A DNA stretch of 64,000 bases, taken from contig NZ_VFOZ01000001.1 in NCBI RefSeq assembly GCF_006716425.1, positions 1,612,001 to 1,676,000 of the forward strand, given 5' to 3'. Made by a program: the position numbers and the translations under genes. Source of the DNA: Actinoallomurus bryophytorum (GTDB taxonomy: Bacteria > Actinomycetota > Actinomycetes > Streptosporangiales > Streptosporangiaceae). This document shows, piece after piece, positions 1 to 8,109 of the stretch (position 1 is the stretch's first letter; the number at the start of each line of letters is the position of its first letter). The notes beneath the pieces were generated by a model, which made no database searches, had not been told where the DNA came from, and saw only the letters and a program-made list of their open reading frames with translations.

Positions 1-382
1 CAGCGTCTTGTTTCAGGGCGCGTTCCAGCCGGTCATATTCCGCGGCCCCCAGAAGGCGACGAGCGTAGGTCTTATACCCAGTGCGTTTAATGTCGTCGGC
101 CCAGGATCGAAGCGCGAGACCACCATCACCGGAAGTAGATTTCGTGAGCCCTGACTGAACCCTCTCGGAATCCACGTCTTTGAAATACTCTTCTAGGCGA
201 TTGGTCCAAGGTCGCGAGTCTGTGGAATCCATGAGGATTCCACAGAGCGTGACTATGACGTCACCAACGTCCAGCATCGTCTCGTCGATACGTAGAGCGG
301 AGAGTAGTGACGGGTCGAGCCTACGAGCACGGGCGACAAATCTCGACCTGTGTTGGTCGTAGCAGGGTGCTTCTTCCGTCAA
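1..382 (-). CDS. hypothetical protein, 3' end beyond window
   Basis: An open minus-strand frame runs from a TTG at 380-382 to the left edge without a stop, giving at least 127 residues. A strong ribosome binding site (GGGAGG, five bases before the TTG) decides the start. The protein begins LTEEAPCYDQHRSR and is soluble-looking, charged and rich in Arg and Asp, with no membrane segment or signal peptide. I recognise no family. The next gene to the right is divergent. Length and function cannot be judged because the C-terminus is missing. Confidence 0.6.
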   Translation of the reverse strand, partial: MTEEAPCYDQHRSRFVARARRLDPSLLSALRIDETMLDVGDVIVTLCGILMDSTDSRPWTNRLEEYFKDVDSERVQSGLTKSTSGDGGLALRSWADDIKRTGYKTYARRLLGAAEYDRLERALKQDA

Positions 383-624
383 CTGGTCCTCCCCTCGTCT
401 CGCCCAAGACAGCATCGCGTGTCGCCCAGTCGACAGTGGCCGCGACCCACCTGCCCAAGCTACATATTCAACGAGGGCTGGTCAGCGCATTTATCTGGCG
501 GCGCAGCAACAGCGCCACGCACCCAATGATGGCACCGGGGTCCGACAGAAGGCCTTGGCGTCGCCCGCCTGCGGGCAAGGCGGCTACAAGCGCCCGTAGT
601 CGCACCGCATCGGCCGGCGGTGGG

Positions 625-900
625 ATGCTTGAGGCGACTCGCCAGTATGTTCGAATGGTGCGGGAAGAGGTGTGGTTTGCGCCGGTCGTCCGCATCAAGG
701 GTCGAGGCCGCTACGCGTTCCTCTTGGCCTGGAGACTCGACAAGCACGGCCGGTGGCGCGGGCACGTGGCGTGGCTCGTGCGCGAACAGGTCCTGTGGAA
801 AGGCATCGACGTTTGGATGCGGGCCGAAGATCTCGAACGGGTCCAGGGTCAGGACTACCGTCGGGTTCCACGCAGGATCGATGGTGACGCCCCCTTCTGA
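625..900 (+). CDS. small hypothetical protein (91 aa)
   Basis: The reading frame is open from further upstream, but the protein-like part starts at the ATG at 625; a second ATG at 655 is possible. It has a compact alternating Trp/Arg pattern (EEVWFAPVVRIKGRGRYAF, later WMRAEDLERVQGQDY) and ends in a basic tail. From memory this resembles short proteins of unknown function common on actinomycete genomic islands, often next to integrase or tRNA scars. There is no signal peptide or membrane helix. The frame upstream of 625 looks random, which is why the long version is not used. Confidence 0.5.
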   Translation: MLEATRQYVRMVREEVWFAPVVRIKGRGRYAFLLAWRLDKHGRWRGHVAWLVREQVLWKGIDVWMRAEDLERVQGQDYRRVPRRIDGDAPF

Positions 901-936
901 GGTCCGTGAGAGATATAGGTGGAGCTGCTTCGGAGC

Positions 937-1058
937 GTGCAACTAGCGTGCAATTAGCCAGGGTGAACAGGGGTCAATAGGGGTCACTCGCGGACAGTCA
1001 CGTCCGCAGGTCAGCGGCGCTGAGGGCCGGTTTCCATTTGATTCCCAAGCTGAGGGCG
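937..1058. repeat. degenerate repeat A1 (integration scar?)
   Basis: It begins with a tandem 11-mer (GTGCAACTAGC then GTGCAATTAGC), continues through a GGGTGAACAGGGGTCA tract and ends at TTTGATTCCCAAGCTG. It aligns over most of its length with A2 (4806-4920), and its first about 80 bases with A3 (27397-27475) inside the mobile element. Tandem short motifs followed by tRNA-like sequence suggest integrase arm sites and att relics. That reading is inference. Confidence 0.55.
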
Positions 1059-1123
1059 CCGTTCGATGCGACGCTGACCGGCTTTCTGATGCGCGCCCGC
1101 CGCTGACCTGACCGTAGGACAGG

Positions 1124-1597
1124 ATGGCCGCCATGGTGGAGATCAGCCCCCTGAGCGAATCTGACCGCGTCGGCTGGGAGGTGTTGGCTCGTGGTCACCA
1201 TGCTCACTTCGGGACCGAGGTCGGCCACGAGGGTTACGAGCAGACCTGGCATCGCGTGCTCGGCGGGGAGCAGACACGCGGTATCGCCGCTCGGCTGGAC
1301 GGCAAGATGGTCGGCATCGCGCACTATGTGTTCCACGCCGGCATCTGGGGGTCCGGGGGGAGGTGTTATCTGGCGGACCTGTTCGTGGACCCGGAAGTAC
1401 GGCGGCGGGGCATCGCAATGGCAATGATCACGTGGGTGGCGAGGGACGCCGAGGAGCACGGCTTCCCACGCCTTTACTGGAACACGCTGGATAACGCCCC
1501 AGCCCGCGCGCTGTACGACAAGGTGGCCGACTTCCACAAGGGGCTCATCTACTACGCCTACCGGCGCGACGCGAAGTACAGCTCCACCCGGCGCTGA
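1124..1597 (+). CDS. GNAT-family N-acetyltransferase
   Basis: At 157 residues this is the usual size of a single-domain GNAT acetyltransferase, which moves an acetyl group from acetyl-CoA to an amine. The CoA-binding motif A is clear: the strand LADLFVDPEVRRRGIAMAMI contains the R-R-x-G pyrophosphate loop near residues 92-98. The C-terminal NTLDNAPARALYDKVADF is the typical motif B. The substrate is unknown. Translation may start at 1124 or at a second ATG at 1133; AGGACAGG lies just upstream. It sits alone between repeats A1 and B1, consistent with a passenger gene of an old integration. Confidence 0.85.
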   Translation: MAAMVEISPLSESDRVGWEVLARGHHAHFGTEVGHEGYEQTWHRVLGGEQTRGIAARLDGKMVGIAHYVFHAGIWGSGGRCYLADLFVDPEVRRRGIAMAMITWVARDAEEHGFPRLYWNTLDNAPARALYDKVADFHKGLIYYAYRRDAKYSSTRR

Positions 1598-2495
1598 GGG
1601 CCAACAAGGATAGGGCGATCTCAGCCGGACCAACGACAGCCGGCAGGACGATCCCCTCGACCGCACGAGCCGATCAGAGAACGGGCATCTAGTCCGGAGA
1701 AGACAATGCTGATGGTTCCGGTCTACGCGAGTGGAACGCGGGATGCTAACGCCCTTGCTAACAACGATCCTGGACCGCCGTGGACGGGTCTGGACGACGC
1801 AGAGGCTCACCCGCAGGTCAGGGGATGAGCCTGGACGGCTGTGGACACCCTCGATCTTGCTACGGATCAGATGGTGCAGGCCGTGACGATCGTCGTGGGT
1901 GGTTGCTCGCCGTTCGTGGTCGCGACGATCGGCTGACGCGCCGCTTCCGGTGCTCAGGCCGTTGCCGGCCCTGCGCTCCGGGTCGGCTCGTCCTCGGATT
2001 CGGCGGGTTCTCTTTTCAGGTCGGTGGTGTTGCTGTACAGCACAGAAGTACAGCAACACCGCCGTACAGCACCTGTCGCGATCTCACGCCGCCTCACGAG
2101 AGAGCAGGGCGAGCCAGCGCCGACCATGGCCCCGCCGGTAGTTCGGGACGAAGCGGCACTTTCATCCAGCCGAGTCGGCTGAGCGAGCACGAAGCGGGGA
2201 TCTCGCGACCCCCAGCCCCGCGTATCGGAGTGGCCGCCCGCGCGAAGCTGCCGTCACACCGTTCGTGCCCGTGATCGCTCCGGACCGATGCTTTCGGGTT
2301 AACGTCAGCGCAGGTTTGCAGTTTCCGCTTTCAACCTGACAGCTCAAGATGGCGGGAGATCTGAAGCTGAGGTCGGAAATTTCATATAGGGGTCTGCGGA
2401 AACGAACTCTTCTCGCGCCCACCGCGTTCGTCGAGACGGAGGCACATTCACGTGATCCGTCTGCCTCGCGACGTTCCCCTCCGTAAGCTCTACTT
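1598..2495. other. gene-poor stretch with repeat B1
   Basis: No convincing gene is seen in about 900 bases; the open frames on both strands have poor codon usage. It holds repeat B1 (1745-1823), which starts GCTAACGCCCTTGCTAAC and is a degenerate copy of B2 (3990-4068). Near 2026-2071 there is an inverted repeat with three TACAGC motifs, listed separately. Confidence 0.5.
2026..2071. repeat. inverted repeat with three GTACAGC motifs
   Basis: GGTGTTGCTGTA (2026-2037) and TACAGCAACACC (2049-2060) are perfect 12-base inverted arms with an 11-base spacer. GTACAGC occurs three times in the same orientation, at about 2035, 2048 and 2064. The arrangement resembles a repressor operator or iteron set. 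No intact gene is directly controlled, so it may be left over from a lost element promoter. Confidence 0.4.
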
Positions 2496-3683
2496 ATGAT
2501 GGACATCCTTCAACTGTCACGCCGCATCATGAGATACGCTGCCATCACTGGCTTCGTCCTTATCGCTATGGCCGTGGCATGGACCCTTGGCCCCGGTGCC
2601 AGCTGGGTGCTTCGGCACGTCGACGGGGTACATGTCGGCGGGAGGGACGGCCTAAACGGCAAAGATCTCGCAGACGCGCTTAACGCTGTGCGCGGCCGTG
2701 CTCTCGCGATTGCGACGGGATTGGCCGCATTGCTCGCGGTATACTACACGGCACGCAACGCCGATACAGCTCGGCGCACGCTCCAACAAAGCGAGAAAGT
2801 CGCCCAGCGCACCGCTGAGCTAGCCGAGCAGGGTCAGGTGACTGACCGGTATACTAAGGCCATAGAGCAGCTCGGCTCCCGCTATCTCGAAATCCGTATC
2901 GGCGGGATCTATGCCCTCGAACGCATCGCGATCGACTCAGCTCGCGACCATCCAACGGTAATGGAGGTCCTCGCCGCGTTCGTCCGCGAACACGCCACAG
3001 CTGACTCGCCGGCCGCCGCGCTCCATGCGGCAGCTGAGACGCCGCTCGGCGCAGCGCTACCGAGACCACCTGACGCCGATATCCAGGCAGCTGTTACCGT
3101 CATTGGTCGCCGATTCACCGCGCGAGACATTCGTGAGATCAATTTGGCCGGCGTGCAGCTGACCTACGCGGACTTAGCATTTTTGAACCTCCGCAACGCT
3201 CGCTTGATCGGAGCGAACCTGAGCGCCGCGAAGATTAATCAGGCGGACCTAACCAATACGAAACTCGCCGACTCAAATTTGACTGACGCGGAGCTAACCC
3301 GGGCACATTTAAGCTGCGCGCGACTCGATAACGCAGATATGAGCGGCGCGAACATGACCGGTGCGTTCCTAAACAAAGCATTTCTGCCTCAGGCGAAACT
3401 TCTACAGGCCAACTTGGTCATTGCGGAGTTTATCGATGCCAACCTGGACGGCGCGAACCTTTCTCGTGCGACGCTCACCCGCACATGCTTGCGCAAAGCG
3501 AACCTGACCGGTGCGGACCTGACCGGTGCGGACCTGACCGGTGCGGACCTGACCGGTGCGGACCTGACCGGTGCGAATCTTGCGGACGCGAACCTTACGG
3601 ATGCGAATCTCGACGGCGCGATCCAGACCAGCGATACCAAGTGGCCCGCAGGCTATTCGCCTCCTGGTCCGAACATTCTATGA
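2496..3683 (+). CDS. membrane-anchored pentapeptide-repeat protein
   Basis: This 395-residue protein has two N-terminal hydrophobic segments (about residues 13-33 and 68-84), then a short helical region (AEQGQVTDRYTKAIEQLGS) often found before pentapeptide domains. From about residue 205 to 385 there is a long run of A(D/N)LxxA repeats that should form a quadrilateral beta-helix. The middle contains five almost identical 15-base DNA units encoding LTGAD. Pentapeptide proteins include gyrase-protecting DNA mimics, but most membrane-linked ones have no known role, and none is proposed here. The ATG at 2496 directly follows a preceding ATG-like context; GTAAGC lies upstream. It sits inside the repeat-scarred region and may be imported. 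Confidence 0.85.
   Translation: MMDILQLSRRIMRYAAITGFVLIAMAVAWTLGPGASWVLRHVDGVHVGGRDGLNGKDLADALNAVRGRALAIATGLAALLAVYYTARNADTARRTLQQSEKVAQRTAELAEQGQVTDRYTKAIEQLGSRYLEIRIGGIYALERIAIDSARDHPTVMEVLAAFVREHATADSPAAALHAAAETPLGAALPRPPDADIQAAVTVIGRRFTARDIREINLAGVQLTYADLAFLNLRNARLIGANLSAAKINQADLTNTKLADSNLTDAELTRAHLSCARLDNADMSGANMTGAFLNKAFLPQAKLLQANLVIAEFIDANLDGANLSRATLTRTCLRKANLTGADLTGADLTGADLTGADLTGANLADANLTDANLDGAIQTSDTKWPAGYSPPGPNIL
3503..3577 (+). repeat. five tandem 15-bp units inside the pentapeptide gene
   Basis: CCTGACCGGTGCGGA is repeated five times in frame; only the last unit differs, at its end (AA for GA). Each unit encodes one pentapeptide. Identity at DNA level, including third positions, points to recent slippage or expansion, while other repeats of the gene have diverged. 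Confidence 0.85.
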
Positions 3684-4288
3684 GTCCCGGACTGCGGCTC
3701 ACGGCACCTCGACGCACGCGTGGAGGCCACAGCCCCTCCGGCGACGGGGGCTCAGGCGGCGTATGGCCGCTCAACGCAGAGTGTCCCGTACGACGCGACC
3801 GTCCCGACACCCTGTCCTCGCGCAGCAGCCACGTGTCGGTCGGGGACCTGGGGGCGATCCCGCTGTTCGACACGATCCCGACCGTCGGCCACCGCCCTCC
3901 CACGCTCATCGGGCGTCGGCGTGGGCCCACCCTAGGCTACGGATTAGAAGGTCGGCGCCGGAGGTCCGAAGATGGCTCGCAGGGGATTTGCTAACGCTGA
4001 TGCTAACAACCGCTCTGGACGATCCTGGATGAGCTAGGACTGCGTAGAGGGCGACCAGCAGGTCAGTGGTCAGATTTGGACACCTGGGTACACGCTTAGC
4101 TTCACTCGTAATGAACAGGCCACTACGTCAGCTGTCCCCACGGAGTGCTGATCGTCGGGGGTGGTGAATCAAGTGATGCGCACACTGGTACTCGTGGGGT
4201 GGCCTGCCGACCCCATATATTCGTTTGGACTACCATTCATGAGATCCTCGTTACGGCACATTAGGGTCGGCGCCAGCCCGTATTCTGG
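3684..4288. other. intergenic stretch with repeat B2
   Basis: No gene is supported here. The one clear signal is B2 (3990-4068), beginning GCTAACGCTGATGCTAAC and sharing about two thirds of its bases with B1, including the CAGGTCAG near its end. The rest has no strong open frame or hairpin. Confidence 0.5.
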
Positions 4289-4777
4289 TCATCGATTCCT
4301 TCGCCGAAGCGCAGTAAGAGCATGGCGATCGAGAACTGCTCTGGCATCGCTCCGGCGCCTCGGGTCCGGGTGAAACAACGCAATCAACACGGCTATAACG
4401 TAGGTGCCAAGTAGGCAGCAGGTTAACAGACTGGCGAGCCATGGAAACGCCGCCATGAGTGAAGTCAGAAAAGCGGGCACGACAGACTGCCTCTCGCGAA
4501 GAGTATCTGCCGCTGATATCTGTACTACGTCACCGCAGGCCTCACACCTGCGCCGCACTACACATACCAGCGTTCCACTCTGAAGCTCCCATCCGCGCTC
4601 GGCGCTGTCAAGAGCCCATTTGGCTGCTGAGTGCTCGGAGAGCATCCAACTATTAGCCGATGTCACCGCTACTGAGCCGCAACCATCCGGGCAGTACGGG
4701 TCCCGACGCTCGACGCCACCATCGGCCTCGACCCAGTCGTCCTGCCACTGCGGCGACCAGACTCCCATTGGCGCCAC
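4289..4777 (-). CDS. putative zinc-ribbon membrane protein
   Basis: The frame gives 162 residues from a GTG at 4777, or 159 from an ATG at 4768. Two Cys pairs, YCPDGCG and RRRCEACGD, suggest a small zinc ribbon in the N-terminal half. A long hydrophobic stretch (AFLTSLMAAFPWLASLLTCC and onward) forms one or two membrane helices. The basic tail FHPDPRRRSDARAVLDR is typical of a hypothetical family in actinomycetes. No enzyme function can be assigned. The start lies close to repeat A2, so the gene may have arrived with an integrated element. Confidence 0.6.
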   Translation of the reverse strand: MAPMGVWSPQWQDDWVEADGGVERRDPYCPDGCGSVAVTSANSWMLSEHSAAKWALDSAERGWELQSGTLVCVVRRRCEACGDVVQISAADTLRERQSVVPAFLTSLMAAFPWLASLLTCCLLGTYVIAVLIALFHPDPRRRSDARAVLDRHALTALRRRNR

Positions 4778-4805
4778 GAATGACCAGCTGGACCGGGTTG
4801 GGTGC

Positions 4806-4940
4806 GTGCAACTAGCGAGGGTGAACAGGGGTCGCTAAGGGTCACTCGCGGACCGTCGCAGCCGAAGGTCAGGGGCCGGTGAGGGCCGGTTTCCTTTGAT
4901 TCCCAAGCTGCTAGTGCGGGTTCGAGTCCTGTCGCCCGCC
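4806..4940. repeat. repeat A2 ending in a tRNA 3'-end-like fragment
   Basis: 4806-4920 aligns with A1 but has a single copy of the leading 11-mer. It runs directly into GCGGGTTCGAGTCCTGT CGC (4916-4935), which folds as a T-arm with a TTCGAGT loop, followed by an acceptor-like CGCCCGCC. No matching 5' tRNA half is nearby. This is what an abandoned attachment site at the 3' end of a tRNA gene would look like. Confidence 0.5.
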
Positions 4941-5113
4941 AGCGCAAGGCAGGAGCCGTGAATCGAGCAGTGGTCAAGCGGCTGCTGCCCCCGCGCAGGC
5001 TCTCGTACCGTCACGGTGCTCCTGGCCCTCGTGCCGGGCGTCATGCTTGTGGTGGCTTTCATAGCAATCCGGGTCATGCTCTCGATCATGCACTGACCTT
5101 CAGGAGGCGAAAC

Positions 5114-5455
5114 GTGGCGAAAACGCTGGTAGTGGGTGTCTGGGGCGCGGTCGCAGGCGCCGCTCTTGCCACTGGGGTGGCGTTTCTCGCCAAGCCAGCG
5201 CCCGCGGAGACTCCGCCGAGCCCGACGGTAACCGCGACCGTCTCCGCTGGAACTAGCGGTGGGATCGCGAAGTGTTCTGACCCTGCGCTACGTCAGTCTT
5301 TCAACGACGGGCCATGCGTGTACTACCCGAAGGAAGGGCCGCCGCCAGGGCTGATGGAGTCGTTGCCGACATGCGGGAGCCTGGATGCCGGCGACCCGGT
5401 GGCACGGTGTGTCTGGCCTGGGGACGCTGACGGCGATGGGCAGCCTGACGGATAG
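5114..5455 (+). CDS. small secreted or membrane-anchored protein
   Basis: A GTG at 5114 preceded by AGGAGG (5103-5107 region) opens a 113-residue frame. Residues about 4-24 (LVVGVWGAVAGAALATGVAF) form a signal anchor. The rest is a small extracellular domain with four Cys (KCSD, GPCVYY, PTCG, RCVW) that could make two disulfides, and a DGDGQPDG tail resembling a calcium-binding turn. Family unknown. Just upstream, a short hydrophobic peptide frame ending at 5096 may be a remnant of another membrane protein. The reductase gene follows after 14 bases and could be cotranscribed. Confidence 0.65.
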   Translation: MAKTLVVGVWGAVAGAALATGVAFLAKPAPAETPPSPTVTATVSAGTSGGIAKCSDPALRQSFNDGPCVYYPKEGPPPGLMESLPTCGSLDAGDPVARCVWPGDADGDGQPDG

Positions 5456-5469
5456 CCGGTTCGGTAGCG

Positions 5470-6216
5470 GTGCCGCCTGATCCGTTTGCTGAGGCTACGG
5501 TTCTGCTCGTGGATGTTACAGAACTCACCAACGTGTACGCGTATCCGCCGACCGATCGCTGGCTTCGAGCGAACATGGTTACGAGCCTGGATGGTGCGGC
5601 GTCGTACGAGGGGAAGGTCAGCCACCTCGGCAGTGAAGCAGACCAGCAGGTGCTTTCGCTTCTGCGAGGACTGTCTGATGTCGTGATCGTGGGAGCCAAT
5701 ACGGTTCGGGTTGAGGGGTACGGGCCGATGCCTCCGCGGGACTCGTGGCGGGATATCCGGCGGGGGCGTCCGCCGGCGCCTCCGTTGGCGATCGTGTCCG
5801 CGCGGTTGGACCTTGACTTTGATGCGCCGGTGTTCGCCGACGCCTACGTGCGCCCGATTCTCATCACGTGTGCAAGCGCGCCGGAGGAGCGTCGGAAGAG
5901 GGCCGAGCAGCGTGCCGAGGTACTCGTCTGTGGCGATCTCATCGCGGATATCGGCGAGGCGCTTGATGCGCTCGCAGAGCGTGGGCTTACTCGGCAGCTC
6001 AGCGAGGGCGGTCCGCGATTGCTCGCCGAGATCGCAGCCGCCGGGCGTCTCGATGAGCTGTGTCTGACATTGAGTCCGCGGATCGTTGCGGGAACCGGGC
6101 CGCGAATCGTCAACGGACCGCTCATCGAGGATCTACCGATGAGCCTCGGCAACGTCTTCGAGGAGGACGGTTTCCTCTTCATGCGCTACCTGCGGACCGA
6201 GGCAGACAAGGCGTGA
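5470..6216 (+). CDS. RibD C-terminal-type (pyrimidine) reductase
   Basis: The 248 residues match the RibD_C / dihydrofolate-reductase-like fold that uses NADPH. Visible family signatures are WLRANMVTSLDGAAS (residues about 30-46), the glycine-rich VVIVGANTVRVEGYGP and the late SEGGPRLLAEI helix-turn. The related riboflavin enzyme reduces the ribosylaminopyrimidine intermediate, but stand-alone actinobacterial members rarely have known substrates. No deaminase domain is present, so it is not a full RibD. Start is a GTG with a weak binding site. The glycosyltransferase follows 34 bases downstream on the same strand, and a DHPS-like gene converges on the pair, so the three may act in one pterin-like or sugar-modifying route. 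Confidence 0.85.
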   Translation: MPPDPFAEATVLLVDVTELTNVYAYPPTDRWLRANMVTSLDGAASYEGKVSHLGSEADQQVLSLLRGLSDVVIVGANTVRVEGYGPMPPRDSWRDIRRGRPPAPPLAIVSARLDLDFDAPVFADAYVRPILITCASAPEERRKRAEQRAEVLVCGDLIADIGEALDALAERGLTRQLSEGGPRLLAEIAAAGRLDELCLTLSPRIVAGTGPRIVNGPLIEDLPMSLGNVFEEDGFLFMRYLRTEADKA

Positions 6217-6250
6217 GCGCTCACGAGCTGGTGCCCCGGAAGGTCGAACA

Positions 6251-6982
6251 ATGCCGTTGATCTCGGTGATCACTGCCGTCTACGAGCCGGTTGCCGGGTA
6301 CCTGCGCGAGGCCGCCACCAGTGTCGCCGCGCAGCTCCTGCCTACGGGTTGGGAGATTGAGTGGCTCGTCCAGGAGGACGGCGACATGCCCAACGCGCGG
6401 GATCTAGCTGCGGGAGCACGCTACGAGGCGAACGGTGCCCGTCTGGGGACGGCGACGACGCGGAACATCGCGCTCACTCGGGCCCGCGGGAAGCTCGTGG
6501 CGGTGCTCGACTACGACGATGTTCTTCTCCCCGACGGGCTCGCCACCCTCGTCAAGGATTTCGACGACCATCCGGAGATCGGTTGGGTGGTAGGACAAGC
6601 CGACGACCTGATCGAGGGCCGCCGCGTACCGTTCGCGCTCAGGTACCCGTGCGGCATCGTGCGTGCCGGGCAGATCGGGAAGCTGTACGAGCAGACGGGG
6701 CTATGTCAGGTGGCGTGCGCCGGCCTCGTCATGCCGACCGACGTCGTACGGGCCTTTGGCGGCTGGAGTGCCATACCGCGGGCCCAAGACGTGGGCCTGT
6801 TGATCGCCCTCAGCGAGGTCTACGACGGGTACCAGGACCCAGCGGTCACGTGGCTGTATCGCAAGCATCACGGCCAGACGACGCACGCGGCGAAGGCCGA
6901 TACCTGGGGAAAGCAGCAGGACCGCTTCATCCGGCAGCGACTCGACGCCGTACGCTCGGGGGCTTTGGCAGGACCCAGTTAG
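6251..6982 (+). CDS. family 2 glycosyltransferase
   Basis: This 243-residue GT-A fold protein opens with LISVITAVYEPVAGYLREA, the standard nucleotide-sugar-binding start of GT2 enzymes. The metal site is DYDD near residue 96 (VLDYDDVLLPDGL), and TATTRNIALTRARGK precedes it as expected. A GGWSAIPRAQDVGLLIAL block near residue 175 matches the acceptor and catalytic base region. There are no membrane segments, so it should act in the cytosol. Sugar donor and acceptor are unknown. It probably shares an operon with the upstream reductase. Confidence 0.85.
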   Translation: MPLISVITAVYEPVAGYLREAATSVAAQLLPTGWEIEWLVQEDGDMPNARDLAAGARYEANGARLGTATTRNIALTRARGKLVAVLDYDDVLLPDGLATLVKDFDDHPEIGWVVGQADDLIEGRRVPFALRYPCGIVRAGQIGKLYEQTGLCQVACAGLVMPTDVVRAFGGWSAIPRAQDVGLLIALSEVYDGYQDPAVTWLYRKHHGQTTHAAKADTWGKQQDRFIRQRLDAVRSGALAGPS

Positions 6983-7005
6983 AGGTCAAGTCCGTCCAGG
7001 TGGCC

Positions 7006-7908
7006 TTACACCAAGTTGTGACGAGCGGTGGCCGGCGGACGCCAGCCCAAAATGCTCTCCACCATCCGGACAGACGGGACGATCTCGGCGACATCGTGAA
7101 CCCGGACGATCCTCGCCCCCTGGAGGATGCAGACAGCCAAAGTCGCGATGGTCCCCGGAAGACGTTCGTCCTGCGGACGGTTGAGCGTCTCGCCAATGAA
7201 ATCCTTGTTGGACACCGCTACCAGCGTCGGATAGCCGATCCCCGTGATTTCGGGTAGATGACGGGTCAGCTCCAACGAGTGGTACGTGTTCTTGTTCAGG
7301 TCGTGGCCCGGGTCGAGGATGATTCGATCTTCCGGTACACCACGGCTTATCGCTGCGTCCGCCCGCTCGCGCAAGAATGCGGCGACCTCTCCGGCGACAT
7401 CTTCGTAGGCGGGACGCGGCAACGGTGTACGCGGAGCCGCCAGGCTGTGGGTAATGATCAAGCCTCCGCCGGCTTCAGCGACGACGTCCGCCAAGGCTAG
7501 GTCGTGTAGGCCGGTCACGTTGTTGATCACGTCCGCGCCTGCCGCCAGTACCGCCCGCGCGACTTCGGGACGGTAGGTCTCAACGGAGATGACCGCGTCG
7601 GTGCGTTCGCGTGCCGCCTCCACGACAGGGAGGACGCGATCGATCTCTTCGCGTTCGGTCACCTCCGGCCCTGGCGCAAACGGGACCCCACCGATGTCGA
7701 GCCAATCCGCCTCATGAACGATCGCGTTCTCAACCGCTGTAATAGCGTTCGACAGCTCGAAAGTACGACCGCGATCATGGAACGAATCCGGCGTCCGGTT
7801 GATTATTGCCATGACCGCAACCTGGCGCGAGAAATCAAAGGTCCGGCGACCAATGGTCCGCTGCGGACTAATGAAGTCTGGATAAAAAATCTTAGGATTC
7901 GCTTCCAT
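7006..7908 (-). CDS. divergent dihydropteroate synthase-like protein
   Basis: A TIM-barrel of the DHPS (FolP) family, about 300 residues from the ATG at 7908, or 315 from an ATG at 7953. The pterin-site motifs are recognisable but altered: INRTPDSF for NVTPDSF, DVINNVTG for INDVSG, DPGHDLNKNT for the usual DPGxGFxKT, and VSNKDFIG for the usual SRKxFxG. The canonical GFxK and SRK residues that grip the pterin and p-aminobenzoate are thus not conserved. It resembles the non-folate FolP2-type paralogues that accompany a glycosyltransferase in actinobacteria more than a housekeeping FolP. It converges on the GT2 gene with a 23-base gap. Confidence 0.8.
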   Translation of the reverse strand: MEANPKIFYPDFISPQRTIGRRTFDFSRQVAVMAIINRTPDSFHDRGRTFELSNAITAVENAIVHEADWLDIGGVPFAPGPEVTEREEIDRVLPVVEAARERTDAVISVETYRPEVARAVLAAGADVINNVTGLHDLALADVVAEAGGGLIITHSLAAPRTPLPRPAYEDVAGEVAAFLRERADAAISRGVPEDRIILDPGHDLNKNTYHSLELTRHLPEITGIGYPTLVAVSNKDFIGETLNRPQDERLPGTIATLAVCILQGARIVRVHDVAEIVPSVRMVESILGWRPPATARHNLV

Positions 7909-8109
7909 ATGCCCAACCTTGACGAAGATGGGTGCGACTGGCCGTGCAAGCATAACGGCAGCTCAGGGCGACCCCGACAGGTCTGTTAACAGCTTCCCGG
8001 CAGGCGTGCGGTCTGTGGCCTCTCGTAGTGCTCCCAGGCTATGCCGCAGGTCCGAACTCTCGCCCCGGAGACCCTCCGTACAGGACGCGAGGTCACTGGA
8101 GACGCAGGG

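Noticed and set aside
3503-3577. Direct repeats that could suggest a CRISPR array
   Set aside because: Units are contiguous 15-mers in a protein frame without spacers.
4958-5113. Longer version of the small anchored protein starting at a GTG at 4958
   Set aside because: The upstream part is Arg-rich noise beginning just after a tRNA-like scar; the AGGAGG before 5114 fits the shorter form, which starts with a clear signal anchor.
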